From the NCBI GenBank assembly GCA_028023455.1, contig JAQFVV010012400.1, forward strand, positions 16,795,490-16,859,489: a DNA stretch of 64,000 bases. Reading direction: 5' to 3'. Every line of letters starts with the position of its first letter. Within the stretch, counting starts at the first letter, position 1. A model generated the notes under the pieces. That model made no database searches. It saw only the letters and a program-made list of their open reading frames with translations, and had not been told where the DNA came from. The DNA is from Epiperipatus broadwayi (lineage: Eukaryota; Onychophora; Udeonychophora; Euonychophora; Peripatidae). Below are positions 11,806 to 25,796 of the stretch, one piece after another. Position numbers and translations under genes: made by a program.

Positions 11806-14800
11806 CACACAGCTAATAAAAGTATTTAATATAAAAAAAATTTGTTATCACTATTATTTTACTTTTTCTATCAGTTTTTTTTTTACTATTTGGCAGTCTA
11901 TGAAATTCTTAGCATTTTTCATAATTCTATGATTCAAAATTGTTTTCATATGCCTTTGTAAGACTTTTGTGTTTTGATCATTAGGTATTTCAAATATAAT
12001 TTTATTATAATTCAATTAATTTCTCTGTAGTCTAAGACATTTTTTATATTCATAAAAACAGGTTTTGCAAATTGGAATTTTTATTATTCAGTAGCTTTTT
12101 AGGAATTATTGTCTTCTGTAATTTAATTTTGATATTTTAATTTTTTTAATTATTAGCATAAGTAATAATGTTGGGATTATATATAAAATTGAATTATAAT
12201 AACAGGTCCATGGAATGTTATGATTATGAACAAACTAGAAAATTTAGTAATTATTGTCACAAGTAAAAAGGAAAAGATTAGATATTGTAAATATTTTAAA
12301 TGCAATCTTTACTTTTAATATTTTTAAATGGTAGACATTATCTACATTTTCTTTACTTTTAATAATTTTTAGTTCCACATTAAGTTGTGAGCACAGTGCT
12401 TTTTTTTTTTAGATTTAGAAGATATTGATGACATATTGTAATTAAAGAAAAATGCATCACAATCTTTATATGTAAATGTGTGATATGATAATAATGAAAA
12501 TTGCTTTGATATTTTAAAATGATGTATTTGAAATGTTTTTATTTAGTAAGGTTTTGTTTTGTGAAACTTGTATTTCATATTACTCTGTATAATAACTTGT
12601 GATCATGCAAAAACATTTCCCATGGAGACATATTCAACAAAGAATCTGTAGTTAAAAGTAAATATATATGGCAAGTTGTTTTAATATTCCAAAAAATATA
12701 AATTATCATTAAAAAATAATCAAATAGTTTGTTGCTTGGCAAATCGGGTAACATTCAAACACTAGAAAGGAATAACCAAGCTTTGACCCAAGAGCCTTTA
12801 GCCATTGAATTTGTCAAACCACATGGAATTATTATTGATTAAGACCAAAAGACATACAAAGCTGTTCTTATTTGTTATTTTTTTTATGATTTTTTTTTTT
12901 GTCTCATTGGTTTATAAAATTTAGATTTATGATATTTAGAAAGAGAATTCTAATTTTTTCAATTTATTATTTCATAAAAAAATATTTGAATATAAAAATA
13001 CATTTTAGAGCTTATCATAGATTTACACTACAAATGTAAATTCTATGCTTTTTCTCTGTTTTATTTTCACTGATATTTTTAGTTTACTAACATTATTGTT
13101 TGATTTTTAATTTTTTAAGCTGTTTATTCACTAGACCTGGTATCTTAACATGAACCATTTTATTTATATTTCTTTCTCCCCATAAAAAAGTCACAAAGGG
13201 AAAAGTATCCTTCCCTACCTCAAAAAAAGAGGTAAAAAATTTGTTCCCTAAAAATAGGAATTTCTGAATGGCTATGGATATATTTAAACATTTATTTTAA
13301 TAGTAGAACATAATAAAATCATATACATCCTAATGAAAATAAAAATTATCTTAAAATTAAATAAATGAAAAACAAAATGTTACTTTAGCAGTTTGATTGA
13401 TTCACAAATTTCTAATATTTAAATATTTATCATATACAGACAATTCTTTACTTTTGTACAATTCGCTATTTCATATACATTTTCTTCTTTTGAGTTTTAT
13501 TAATATATATGATAAAATGTGTGTATTTTCATGTAATGATTCTGCCTTTCTCTTGGTCTATTAGTCATTATTCCCTCCCCACCTCTCTGTCATTAATCAT
13601 TTTCATTTTTGGTATCACAGTTTCAGTCTTGAGCAGGGACATTTTGAGTTTGTGCATGTGATAACAAATTGTGTCTTATCAATTTATGTTAGAACGTATG
13701 CCACACCTTTCTAATTTGATGAAAAAATTCATTCTTATTAATTCATAAACATGAGTGAAAAACAAAAACAGCAGTGTTGATGTGGACAAAAAGAAATGAA
13801 GATCTTGTAATCTCCAGAAGATTGAGATGAAGATAATCGATTTCATATAATTTAAGCCAATCGACAATATGTTCAATTGTGAAAAACAAGAACAAAATTA
13901 AGGAATATTTCCAAATTCATACACTATTCAAGTTAATCTTCTTTATGCCTCTAAACTTTTTTAATATTATTTGTCTGGATCTTATACATATATGATTGTG
14001 TACCTCATTTTTATTTCAAGCTAAAAAAAATTTTAGATAAAAAATATTTTCAAAGTATGAAAATTTATTATATATTAAGAATTTTTTAAACTTTTTTTAA
14101 AAAGCATAATATTTAGCATATATATATACACACACATATTTTGAAAACCCTTTTTGATGTTTTTTTTTTTTTTTTTACATTGCTCTACATTCATACATTT
14201 CAACTTTCATACACATTTCAAAAAACAATTAGGTACGAAAATAGAGGAGTATCTGTACAATAATTTCTGTTCTATAATAAGGCTGAATTTAAGAATCAAT
14301 GTTGTAATGTACATTTTTCTTCTCCTAGAATTATCAAAATATTTATTTACAAATTACAAAAGAAATAAAAAATGATTTTAGGTTTATTATGATAAAAAAA
14401 GCCACATGATTGGGATAAAGAGCAACATTTGGCTTGTGAGCCATAGTTTGCTGACTCTTGGATTAGACTTAGAATATTTGCCTTAAAATGTATGTTCGAT
14501 AATACAATAATGATTTATAATTGAGATCTACAAACGGCAACATTAAAAAAGGACAATAATTAGATGGTTTGCTGAGAATTTTTAGTTTTTGTAAAATATT
14601 TTACCTCTATGTAGTAATTTTGTTTTGAAGTTTGTGATTAAAGATGTTTTTTAAAACTAGTTAGCTAGGAGTTAGATTAGACATCGTGAAGTAATCTATT
14701 TATTCGGAGTTATCTCACAGTAATCAACATGTGAAATAGAATTCTATTTTTGATTTACATTTTAAATCTATTTTACATTAAAAATAAAAATATATGGAAG

Positions 14801-16234
14801 AATTAACACATACTCATTCTTACATAAATTATTTAAAATACTTAATAAAGCTTTGAACTTTAGGCATTACAATATTCTTTATAAAATTATTAATTTTACA
14901 TCATGCTTATCTTGATTTCTGTTTCCATGAAATTATATTTATTTAAATCTCTTGTTGCATCTATTATAAATCTGAAAGTTATATTTGGTGGATATTGGTA
15001 ATTTTAAAAAAGTCTTTTGTAAGAATATTGAAATTGGTTTGATTTTACCAGCATAGATTTTTTTTTTTTTGTATTGTTATGATCCAGATTTCATTTATTT
15101 AAAATAAAGTAGTTTGATTATATAATGATGCTTTAAAATTGCTATGTGAAATAAGAAGGGAAAGAAAGGAAGAACTGATGGAATGAATTTCAATCTTGTA
15201 AAAGTTAAGCGGATCAACACATTGGGCTAGCATATTAATGGTAATCCCAATGCATTTAAATCTTATTGTATTAGTAATAAAGAGAAAAAGTAATAATGTT
15301 TATTTAGTTAATTTATAATAAATTAACTAAATATCCAAGATATAAAATGTGTTTGTATTAAAATCTATGTATATTTTGCATTACTTGGCAAATTATAGCA
15401 AGATTCAACATCTCAAGTTACAGATGCTTTCTATGAACCATATTTTCTGTCACAAGAAGATCTAAATGACATTGGCTGTGATTAACATTTGTCTAGGAAG
15501 TGAATGGAACTTTTACTTTCAATATCAAAAAGTTAGAATTTATTGCAGCATCATAATATTTTTTTCACAACCACCATAATGAATTTAAATAATGCTTCAT
15601 CAAGATGTTACACATGCTATAATTATGAATAAATCAAATGGCAACATGAAATTATATTTAGAGCATATTTAGTATCAGAAATATAAATGGAATATTTTGG
15701 GTATCTAGATATCTTTGAACCATTTCATTTAAAATAATTGTTCCAGCCAAAAAAATGTGAAGTTTCCTTGTTGATTCTGAGAGCTTATATTATACTCCTT
15801 TCTATATCAAGCAAAAACTTTATTATGAATAAAATGCAAATTGACAAATTTTTTCTGACCAGTAGCACCAAAATTATAGAAGGATTTTTTGTAGATCTTT
15901 ATAACAGAGAATTATTAATAGAAGGAGAAATGTGAAAATTTGTTGATTGAATTTGAGAAAGTTTGACAAGCTTATGTGCAGACATTTTGATATGGCCATA
16001 TAAATATTTTGAGAAATTGCTAGGCTATAAAATATCTTGGAAAAGTGGAGATCCTATAGTATTACAAAGGAATTGTATATAATATGTTATTAAAGGTTTA
16101 TTTTTTGGACTTTGAAATTTTATTTAAAAAAAAAATACCTGTGAATATCATTGAGTGATATTTATATTAGGGCATTTGTAACTTGGGAAAATTTTGCAAA
16201 ATCAGTGAAGCTATAAAATGCCTGCTGACTTCTG
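11806..16234. other. 4.4-kb AT-rich stretch without a recognisable gene
   Basis: No motif-bearing ORF. Two oddities: ggcttgtgagccatagtttgctgactctt at 14431 resembles ends of hAT-type nonautonomous elements, and 15738-15932 is a 65-codon plus-strand ORF followed by in-frame peptide-like sequence to ~16070 that I do not recognise, possibly an old transposon. Confidence 0.5.
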
Positions 16235-16376
16235 TATTTTTAAGAGAGTTTTTTTTTTTTTTAAGTGTTATAGCATCAGCCGGGACGCGAACCCGCAACC
16301 CGGGCAACTGCCTGCAAGTGCAAGGCAGTCGCGCTGACCTCTTGACCACCAATGCAAGACTATTTTTAGGAGAGTT
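16235..16376 (-). mobile_element. Minimal tRNA-derived SINE, best-preserved copy
   Basis: Insert 16251-16360 is flanked by 16-bp duplications with one mismatch (tatttttaagagagtt / tatttttaggagagtt). On the minus strand: gcattggtggtcaagaggtc (box A TGGTCAAGAGG), an anticodon-like stem ctgcc/ggcag, box B gcgggttcgcgtcccgg, acceptor partner ctgatgc, a short tail and poly-A. Acceptor halves gcattgg and ctgatgc pair with G-U wobbles. The parent tRNA is not certain. Overlapping short ORFs are artefacts. Confidence 0.9.
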
Positions 16377-16927
16377 ATTCCTGAAAAAAAATAAAGTTTA
16401 AATTAGATAATGCTATTTTTAAAAAAGAAAAACAAATAGTAAGTTTTTTTAACATTGTGATTGAGCCATTATTTAATTGGTATGATTGACTTTGCAGTTG
16501 CTAGTGTTATTACTTGAGATGCATAAATTCTATGAGAAATAACTGCTTGAATGGTTTTTCCTGGCAAATTGCAATTTTGTAATCATATTTGACCATAGTT
16601 TGAGATTATTTTTATTCTTATTTTAAAAAAGTTGACAGACTTTATTATGTATGAATTAAGAGATTACTGCAAATGTGCAGAAGATAGGAATTAATTTTAG
16701 TGAGACATAATAAATCTCATGTATCTAAAGTTTATACATATTAACAGTGATTAAATATTTTCTCATTGTTTTATTACAATATTCTTTGTTTTATGACTCA
16801 TAGTGAATCCTTATTTTTTTTGCCAGCATACTCTATGCATATATTCACGCAATTATATGTAAATGAGTTTAATTTAAGTAGTTTATATATTCTTAACTGG
16901 TAATTATGTATTAACTATTTAATATAT

Positions 16928-17470
16928 AAGGGATTCGAACTCAGACTTTCACACATCCATCAGCTCTCCATGCCATCTCATATTGCTGACCCATCTGATC
17001 ATACACATGTTGAAAAGATAAATAACCACCAATATACATATTTCATGCTAAACCAGCAGTCATCTGTTGATCCAGATTACTATCTCCACACATATATACA
17101 ATCAGTGCTCAACTTTATATTAAGATAGCCAATCTTCATACTTTAATGGACAGGCTTCAAACTACTCCAAGCCACAACTCTTTAGTCATCCATTTCATTG
17201 AAAATCTGATGATGGAATGTTCAAAGCCCACGTAGTGCCAAGGTTGTCATCCTACCCATGTTGACGATTGGCTATCTTAATATAAAGCTGAGCACTGATT
17301 GTATATATGTGTGGAGATAGTAATCTGGACCAATTGATGATTTAGCATAACATATATATATTGGTGATTATTTATCTTTTCAACATGTGTATGATCAGGT
17401 GGGTCAGCAATATGAGATGACATGGAGAGCTGAGGGTCGTGTGATAGTCTGAGTTCAAATCCTTTATATA
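16928..17470. repeat. Family B repeat, inverted pair
   Basis: The forward arm 16928-17125 begins tataagggattcgaactcag and ends ttaagatagccaatctt. The reverse arm 17272-17468 is its inverted copy, ending gagttcaaatcctttatata. The spacer (17126-17271) holds the rest of the forward unit only. The outer end of each arm carries a box-B-like ttcgaactc/gttcaaatcc. Confidence 0.85.
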
Positions 17471-17589
17471 TTACATTATATATGTGCAAGTGTGTGTAAG
17501 CCTGTACAATGTATTAATTTATGTATTAACTATTTGTAATTTTGATGGAAATGTATATTTGGTAATGAGTATATAAGGAGGGATAACTT

Positions 17590-17653
17590 GCATTGGTGGT
17601 CGAGAGGTCAGCGCGACTGCCTTGCACTTGCAGGCAGTTGCCCGGGTTGCGGA
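17590..17653 (+). mobile_element. tRNA-derived SINE, 3'-truncated copy
   Basis: gcattggtggtcgagaggtc through the anticodon-like stem and cccgggttgcgg, then the match stops before box B. It lies in plus orientation with no poly-A and no clear target duplication. It sits ~120 bp beyond the family B pair at 16928-17470. Confidence 0.85.
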
Positions 17654-18546
17654 CTAATAAAAAGAACAAATAATGAAATATAGATTAAATTGTTTTTTTT
17701 TTTCTTTTTTAAAACAGGCTTTGTTTTGTTAAATGTTTATTTTCTTTGCATTAGACATGAAATGTAGTACTGTACATTTTAATAGTATGTACATATATAA
17801 TAAATAAATGTTGCACATAAAATCATTTATGATCACGGTATAAACAATTGATTAAATGTCAACGATTTGAAAATCTTTCTACATTCCCTATAAATTGTAA
17901 TATTTCAGTATCCTGTTGTCAATTTAATTTTATTTTTTTAAAATTGTTGCAAAGGAAATTTGAATGCAGTACATGTACATTTAAGTAGTTATAGTGAAAT
18001 TAAATGTGGGTGTTTATTTTGATCATTGATTTAAGAGAATTATGTGTCATATTCGGTATATAAAGCAGAATAGTAAATAAAATAAAAATAGTTATTTTCA
18101 TTGATTTTAAGAAAAGGATTATTTGTTGTCATTTTCAGTATAGTATTTTTTTTTTTTTAGTTGTGTTGTGATTTTTAAAAGATTGAAGATAAAATTTTAT
18201 TGTTCTATATAAGATTGATGATATATTCAGAATGTCTGAGAATTGATCAGTAAAATGATTATAAGAATCTTATTGGTAAAACTAAAAACTTGTTTTGGCT
18301 AGAATATAATACTGATTAATTCTGGAGAAGTATGTTTTTCAGCTGAAATGTGTATAATGTTTTAGAAATCATTTTTTGTCAGAGTTCTCTAATTTCTCAT
18401 TCCTCTAGTTTTAGTTATTTTATTTGTATATATTTAACAGTATTTTTTTTAAAAAAAAATTATATTTGTTAGAAATCTTTCTTTAAAATACTATAAAGTA
18501 TAGTAAAAATAAAATTGTTAAAAAAACAAACATATCAAATATTATG
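17654..18546. other. No recognisable gene
   Basis: AT-rich with poly-T runs at 17690 and 18150; nothing structured seen. Confidence 0.55.
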
Positions 18547-19468
18547 TGAAGTGTGGTAATTTAATTCTCAGAATACATCTTTATAAAATATACATGTAGA
18601 AATATACACTAGTGGCTACTGTTGCCTCAAAGTAATCCCCTTGTGCATCTATACACTGATTAAAGCAGCATTCCCATTTCTGGAAGCACATCTGGAATTA
18701 ATTTTCAGGAATACAGTTGAGAAGTTGTCTTACATTTTGTTGGATCTCAGTTATAATAGAAAAATTTTGTCCTTTCAGTGCAGTTTTTAATTTTTGAAAA
18801 AACCAAAAATCGTAGGAAGGTAAGTCAGATGAATAGGCAGTATGTTATAATTGTTAATTAATTTTTTGTCAACATCAAACTGATGCTGTTTCTGTTCATC
18901 CATCAAGTTCCGAGGCATAAACTTCACAGAAATCTTTTTCATGCCCATTTTTTTTATTTAAAATTAGTCTAAGTGCTTCTCAATTAATCTGCAATTCTTC
19001 TGCTATTAGTCTCGCATTTAATCATGTAACAGATCATATTGCATCTCGCACATTGTTAATGTTAACATCCATTATTCTTGTTTTAACTGTCCATTCCTCG
19101 GATCATCCATTACACCTTCTTGCCCATCTTTGAATCTCTTATGGCACTCAAACAATTTTGATTTCTTTATAGCATCTTCAGATTCCACTTACAATAATTG
19201 TAATATTTCAGTAGCACATTTGGGATTTTCACACAAAATTTGATATTTTTATATGTCGCTCAAAATTTCAATCACCCAATTTTTACACCAAAGCCTATGC
19301 ATGAATATTATCTTTTCAATAGCTAACTAACAACTAGAGATATCAGCTTAAAATTTACACATGTGTTAGCTTAGACATGTGTAAACACAAATACTCATTT
19401 GATTTTTATACAATAAGGTCACAGATGACACCATATGGCTATTCCGGGAATTAAATTGTTACACCTCA
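18547..19468 (-). mobile_element. Internally deleted mariner-family element (transposase pseudogene)
   Basis: Inverted ends tgaagtgtggtaatttaatt (18547) and, reversed from 19468, tgaggtgtaacaatttaatt extend to a shared ctcagaat/cccggaat, with TA near both outer edges. Minus-strand translation in shifting frames: IKFCVKI, FKDGQEGVMDDPR (family RFKEGRE..EDDPR), RLIAEELQIN.EALRLIL (second helix-turn-helix), ELDG.TE, then directly YSSDLPSYDFWFFQKLKTAL (family YSPDLAPCDFWLFPKLK) and QKWECCFNQCIDAQGDYFEA at the C-terminus. The ~100 residues between TDEQKQ and YSPDLAP, with the first two catalytic Asp residues, are missing. At ~920 bp it is shorter than the usual ~1.3 kb. Confidence 0.88.
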
Positions 19469-20117
19469 TATATTGCATATAATTATAAAAGATTTTGTAA
19501 ATATTTCATTTAGAATATTACTAAGATATATACTTTTTATATAAATAAGATGAAAATAATTGAGCAGTTGAAAAATTATTTACTTGTAAGTCAACAACTT
19601 TGTTAGCAAATCACAATGTAATGCAAATGTTGGAAAGAATAGAAAACTATATCACATAATTATTGGATATAATGGTATTGACTTTGTGAATTCAAGTGAT
19701 CTTCTGTTGAGAATTTTTTTGTTATCACATAAATTGAGTTTGATTTAATATACTTGGATTTACCTTTGTTCAAGAATAAAAGTACCTTAAAATTATGTTA
19801 TATTAGAAATCAAAAGTAAAAATGTTAATATTATACAAGTTGAGAACACATTGTTTGGTATATTATAGATTGGTATCCTCCAAATGAAGGTAATTGTATT
19901 GGAAAATGGATCTTACCCCTATATTGGTATGAAATTTAATATTTATTCTTTAGAAGCAACTATTATTTGTTCTAAATTTCAACAGCTGTTAAAAACTAAA
20001 TTGCTAATTTGAATTTTTTAGTTTATCATATTACTGAAGTATGACATTTTTATGGGGTATTTTGTGAGTAGTTCTTTAATAATGATTGTATAATGATGAT
20101 TTGAATTAAAAAGAAAT

Positions 20118-21260
20118 GTGTGGCTTTCTTTGCTAAGTAATAACAAAAAAAAAAAAGAAGAGAAATTTTATAAGCAATGTAGGAATTTATTGAGAGAAAT
20201 TCAAAAATCAGCAAGAAGCCTGTTAAAATTGCAAAGGGAATCTTTTTTTTTTTTTGCTGCATTAAATGGAAAATGTGTACATAAAAATTTTCAGAGTGGC
20301 ATTCTGTTATATAATGATAATTTGAAAAGATGTAGAGAATATTTTAATCATCTTTTAAAATAATAATACTAGAATTCAGATTATTGCCTTTTAATAATAT
20401 ATCTATCATAAAAAATCATTTAGGTTTGAATAGAGATCCAACTTAATAAAGTTCAAATAGCTCTTTATGATCTTAAAAATGGAAAGGGTACAGATTCTAG
20501 TAAGATACATGGAGAAATTTAATGTTAGCTTCAAAACTATTGGAATATTTTAGAAATACGAATCTATGATCTTATCATCTTATTATAAATATTGATTTTA
20601 TTGTTCAAACTTATAAAAGAGATTTAAAAAAAAAAAAAGCTGCAACAGTTATTGTGTAATATCATTATTATTCACCATACTAAATATATTCTCAAGATTT
20701 TTTTTTTTTTAATATTTGCTTATAGTTATAGATGAATGTTTACCACTATTGTTTTAAAGAAGCAAGAAATAATGAGACATGTTTTTTGTTGTAAAAATAC
20801 ATTATTTATTTATTGCTTTTATCTATTGTGATTTAGTTAGTCAAAAAGGTTTATTGTCATTATTTGGAATTAATTGATGTTGGAAGGGTATACATATTGA
20901 ACAGCTTTTACATGATGGTATGAACAAAATATTATTACTACTAGAGTAAAATCCTGAGGCATATGAAATGAAGAATGATGTTAAATAGGAGTGTGTACTA
21001 GCTCCAATTTTTTTTATCTATTTTTATGAAAGTGATTTTAAAAATAATTTATAAATAATTTCACAGAATGCATATTAGGATGTAATGTAGATTTAATGGT
21101 GGAGTTATTAATATGAACAAACTAATACTAAAAATAATTTTGTTACTTCCATGCATCTATATATTGCTTTTAGTGTTTGAATGTAATCTATAATGACTTT
21201 GGTTTAATAAACACTCAAAAAATCTCTTGGTTTGGATCACTACCATTTATGAATGTGAAG
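20118..21260 (+). pseudogene. LINE linker and reverse transcriptase remnant
   Basis: Plus-strand pieces: FYKQCRNLLREIQK to CREYFNHLLK (20160-20360, the typical pre-RT linker ending '..HF..LLN'), IALYDLKNGKGTDSSKIHGE (20447-20520; family 'ALK.LKNGKA.G.DGI..E'), then at ~20950 PEAYEMKNDVK*ECVLAPIF (family 'F.V..GVKQGC.LAP.LF'). Stops and frameshifts throughout. Related to the 8080-9680 and 49190-50480 copies. Confidence 0.65.
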
Positions 21261-24200
21261 CAATTAAAATATTTTGATACTTGAATATTAAAATACAGTG
21301 AGTTTTTAATATATTGCTGCATTTAACAAGTTAAAATAGAATATTTTTTCATAGTTAAATCAACTACTAAGTTAAAATTAACTTCTCTATATACCGTGTT
21401 AATTTAATCCAATTTATTATATAAAAGTGAGATAGGGACCTTTTATCAGTAGTAGCATAAATGCATCAGAAACTTTCATTTATAAGATTCTAAAATTATG
21501 ATGGCAAGATATCAATCATAAGACCAATTCTGTTTGCTCGATTCACAAATATTCTGTGCATATATATAAAAGCCATACACTTTTTCATAAATGGAGAATG
21601 AACCTGAATTATCTGTTTTTGGTATTTTTATTTTTTGTCTGATATAATTTTTTTAATTATAAATATTTAAAATATTTTATGCATTTATAATAAAGTTGTC
21701 ACTTTTCCAATTTAATTGTTTTACATTATTTAACTTTATAAAGATGGCAGTGTCCTAGTTAACACTGGATATGAGATTACATATAGGATAAGCATTGAAT
21801 GGCAGTTTATGTCTAAAACTCGCAAATTTTTAGCATTCTTTATATTTGTTTGCCAATTTTTGCCTTTAGTAAATGCATGTATTCATTCTATTTTCAAAAA
21901 GACTCAACAGATAAATTATCAGTTTCACAGAAGAGGAAAATTATTATTTCTTGATTTTAAATGTTACAATTCATCATGTGCCTATTTATATTGTTAATGA
22001 ACCATCCATGTATATTTATCAGTCAATATTAACACAGTAATATTTCCATTAACAAAAACAGTTAGAGGGGTCATTAGTTGCCTTTTTAGTTCTTTCAGAC
22101 CTCAATAAGGAATTAAAAGAACTTTTATTTAATAGCAAACATCTTTTTAGTATATTGTGACTTTTACTTGAGTTAGTTAAAAAATGAATATAATTTTTGG
22201 ATGATCATTACAACACAGTTGTTTTTTTTTTCAATATTCACACCATTTTTGATTTCTATTAATAATAATAATATTAACAGTTCAAAGGATATGTAGCATA
22301 TCTAATATATTGGTCTAATGAGCTTTATGTTTATAGAATTAATAATTTTCAATAATTTAAAGGAAAACTTTACTCTTCCTCTTTTTTGAATCTATATTTG
22401 TAACATTTTTTTAAAATATTAGTAACTCTATTTTTTTTTTTTTGAAAAAACCTCTTGATGCTGAATATTCAGATAAGCTTTTGTCCTTTCTTAAAAAGAT
22501 ATTTTAATTTATAAATATCTTACATAGCACATATAAATTCTATATATATAAATGCATAAAAATAGAATATTTAATAAATGTTAGTGCAGACTAAAAAATA
22601 ATAATTATTGAATATTAAGAAATGAGAATGATATATTATTTTTTGCTAAATGTAAATATACATGTAAATATGAAATTTTATATATCAATTTTGGTTATGC
22701 ATAATTTTTTATTAAAAATAGCAATATTTATTTCACCTCTTGTAATAGGCCCCACAATTTGGGCTCTTTGTATTAGAGTGTTAGTTTTAAAAAGTCCTGG
22801 TATTTTTAAAATTTGATTAAAGATTAAGTTATATATACTGAGATATGCCATTACTTTATTCATTTGTATTGTTTTAAGATTTAACCATAATTCATTGGTT
22901 TTATTTTCTCTCTTTAAAATCATCAAAAAATGACGTTAATGAATACATTATTATAGTAATTTCTGTTTGATAATATGTATTTTGTTCTTCGTGCAGGTAT
23001 GCAATAAATATTATTTTTTAAATTGTACAATTTTAAATTGTTTGTTTTTTTAAACAACAACTTAATACTAAAATTATTAAAGTAAACTTTCACCTGTGAT
23101 ATTTTGCAAATATTCTTTTAAATAAAAATGTATTTTGCAAAGACAGAATCATTTTTACTTTTTAAGAAAGGGATGAAGATTTTAATCAGCTAAAAAATAT
23201 ATATATACTATAGTATTTGGAGGAACTTGTTGACTGATACGTGTTTTTTTCATTTTTGTTTGATTAGAATTCACTTAAGCAGAAGTGAATATTTCTATTT
23301 TGAACAGGTATTTTTTTTTTTTAATTTGTGTGTATATATATATTGTATTTAAATAATCTGGAAAGCTGATTTAGTTTAATTTTATACTTATTGGTGATTC
23401 TTATTTTAAAAAGTACTAAAATTAAAGAACTCCCCCCCCCCCAATTTTCATAATACTTAATTATTGTGTATTTATTCCCATTTTATTTATCTGTTTTTAT
23501 GTGTTCTAAATATATTTATGCAATGCAAAATAATTTATAATTGATTTATATGTGTATATAGTTAAGCATATATTTTAAGATATGAAGAATTGTAAATATG
23601 TATATTTTATATATATCTGTACTGAAATAAGCTGTGAATAGATAATTGCAGTGGCCAAGAAGGCTTTTATTAAGTCAGAATACAGTAATTTATTTTATAA
23701 GCTGCCAAGTCTTAAAAAAAAAAAGTGTTTAAAATGTTTTTTACAAAGTATGATATTATATGGAGCATGAGTGATTAAGAGAAGAATAAATTATTAGAGA
23801 TTTTTGAAGTGTCATTGTGGATAAAATTGAAGAGTTGAATAAAAATAGAAATTAACGATTGAAAGTCTACAATGGAAAGCTTAAAATTTTAAGCATGCTA
23901 AAATATTATTATAGCAGTGTTTAAAAGTTTTATCTAATCTTGCTTAAATTAATATATATATATATATTATTTAAAGAATAAAATTAAAAAAACAACAACT
24001 AAGAAACCCTATTCTTACTGATTTATCTTTTTTTAATTTGTCATTTTAAATTTTATAATTTTTTTTTGAAAATAGCAATTGAAAAAGGGTGGAATTACTT
24101 AGTAACTTTTTAAAATATATTTTATTATGCATTATTTAGATTTACATTAAGTTAAAAAAAAAAAAAATAGTAAAAATCTTATCACAAATAAGCTTTAAAA

Positions 24201-25564
24201 ATGATAAGTAATTGCTGAAATTAGGTCAACTTTATCAAGAGGGAAGATTACTGTGTACATGGTATTTAATTCCAAGGTGATCATCTAATCTGTGGCGAGT
24301 ACCAATATATATATTTTAAATACACATACCCATGTAAAGTTCTTTTAACATATATATGCAGTATTGTGTAGACTTATACTATATTTTAATTTGAGAATTC
24401 TTTATTTGAATTAAAGGTAACAACAAAAATAATTAATAGAATTCGAATACCATTTTTTACAGTACTATATAGTTTAGTACATTAGTATTTATATATAATA
24501 TTTGAAATACACCATAGTGGCTATATTATTCCAGTCACTCTCCCCTTTTAAATAAAGAAACCTTGAATTTTAGCCCAATTGGGGTTGTAGAAACAAATGT
24601 TTGGTGTGATTTTAGTCCAAAATAAATAAATAAAAGCTTTTATTATAAAATATTTTTTATATATTTATTAGTTTCAAACTGTGAATCAGTGGGTTTGTGA
24701 CAATGGATATGACAGCCTTACAGCATATAATTAGATATTATCATTAATTGGTAAATATTAAACAAGTTTTATATTTGCATATAATAAATATGAGGATTTT
24801 AAAAAAAAACGTTATTTTTATTATAAAAGTTTTATTTTGATATAAAAAAATTAGTCTTTGTTGTAATAGACTGTATTGCAAATGAACATTTTTTTTATAC
24901 ATATTAAAATTTATATTTGTATAAATTTCCAGCATCTTAAACCTTGATGAAGATAGAGAAAATTATAAGACTATAATGATATTGTATGCATTTATATGTT
25001 AATTATTTATTAATTCTTCAAATCCAGAAAGATTGTTAAACATATCAACTTGTATTAAGAAAGAATGGGATAGAGTTAGATATATATTTCTAGAGAAAAT
25101 AAATTGGCCTCATTTTTAATGATATGAAGTATTTTATTAAATGATTTGTAATAAAAGTGATGGGAAATGACCAAAGATAGATAATGTTAAAGGAAAAGTT
25201 CTTTATACAAAATTTGAAGACTAAAACAAGAGGTGATTATAGGGCAGGCATGTCAAGTACATTACCAGCAAAAATTGATATCCATAATAGTCATACATTT
25301 TTTGACAATACTGAATTTTTTGAATTATGATTATACATTTTATATAAATTAATTAAATAAATGCTATTCGTATGTTATCCTGTTGACCAAGCCTGGCAGA
25401 TGATTTTTTTTTAAAAATATAGTTTCGGGCATATACAATAAACGTTAAAAAACAAAATGGCTGATAAATATCAATCGTATTTAATATTTACATTTTTTTA
25501 TTATTGTTGTTATTTAAAAAAAAAAGAAAAATGTCAGCAAAAATTAATTATAATATTTCCAATT
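21261..25564. other. 4.3-kb AT-rich stretch without a recognisable gene
   Basis: Low-complexity tracts only: poly-T at 22431-22443, a C10 run at 23433, TA repeats at 22545, 23335, 23948. Short ORFs (e.g. 22622-22816) have no recognisable family. 25230-25275 (gggcaggcatgtcaagtaca) resembles hAT termini but has no partner that I could pair. Confidence 0.5.
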
Positions 25565-25796
25565 TATTTATTATTTTTTGTATTGTCTTATACATATAAA
25601 CTTTAAGCATAAGCTTACATTTATGCTTTTAAAGTTGATGCTTACAGGAGAGTACATAGATATTTTAAAGTGCATGCTCTTATTTATTATTTTTTGTATT
25701 GTCTTATACATATAAACTTTAAGCATAAGCTTACATTTATGCTTTTAAAGTTGATGCTTATGGGAGAGTACACAGATATTTTAAAGTGCATGCTCT
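25565..25796. repeat. Tandem duplication, two 116-bp units
   Basis: Units 25565-25680 and 25681-25796 start tatttattattttttgtatt and end tttaaagtgcatgctct. They differ at only a few positions (ttacaggag/ttatgggag; acatagat/acacagat). Each unit also contains the imperfect palindrome aagcataagcttacatttat. Confidence 0.92.

Noticed and set aside
16251-16360. Functional tRNA gene
   Set aside because: It has boxes A and B and a near-pairing acceptor stem, but the anticodon arm carries extra bases, poly-A follows, and target duplications flank it; it is a SINE.
25230-25275. hAT terminal repeat (gggcaggcatgtcaagt) for the 26.8-kb transposase
   Set aside because: No matching inverted end or 8-bp duplication was found downstream.
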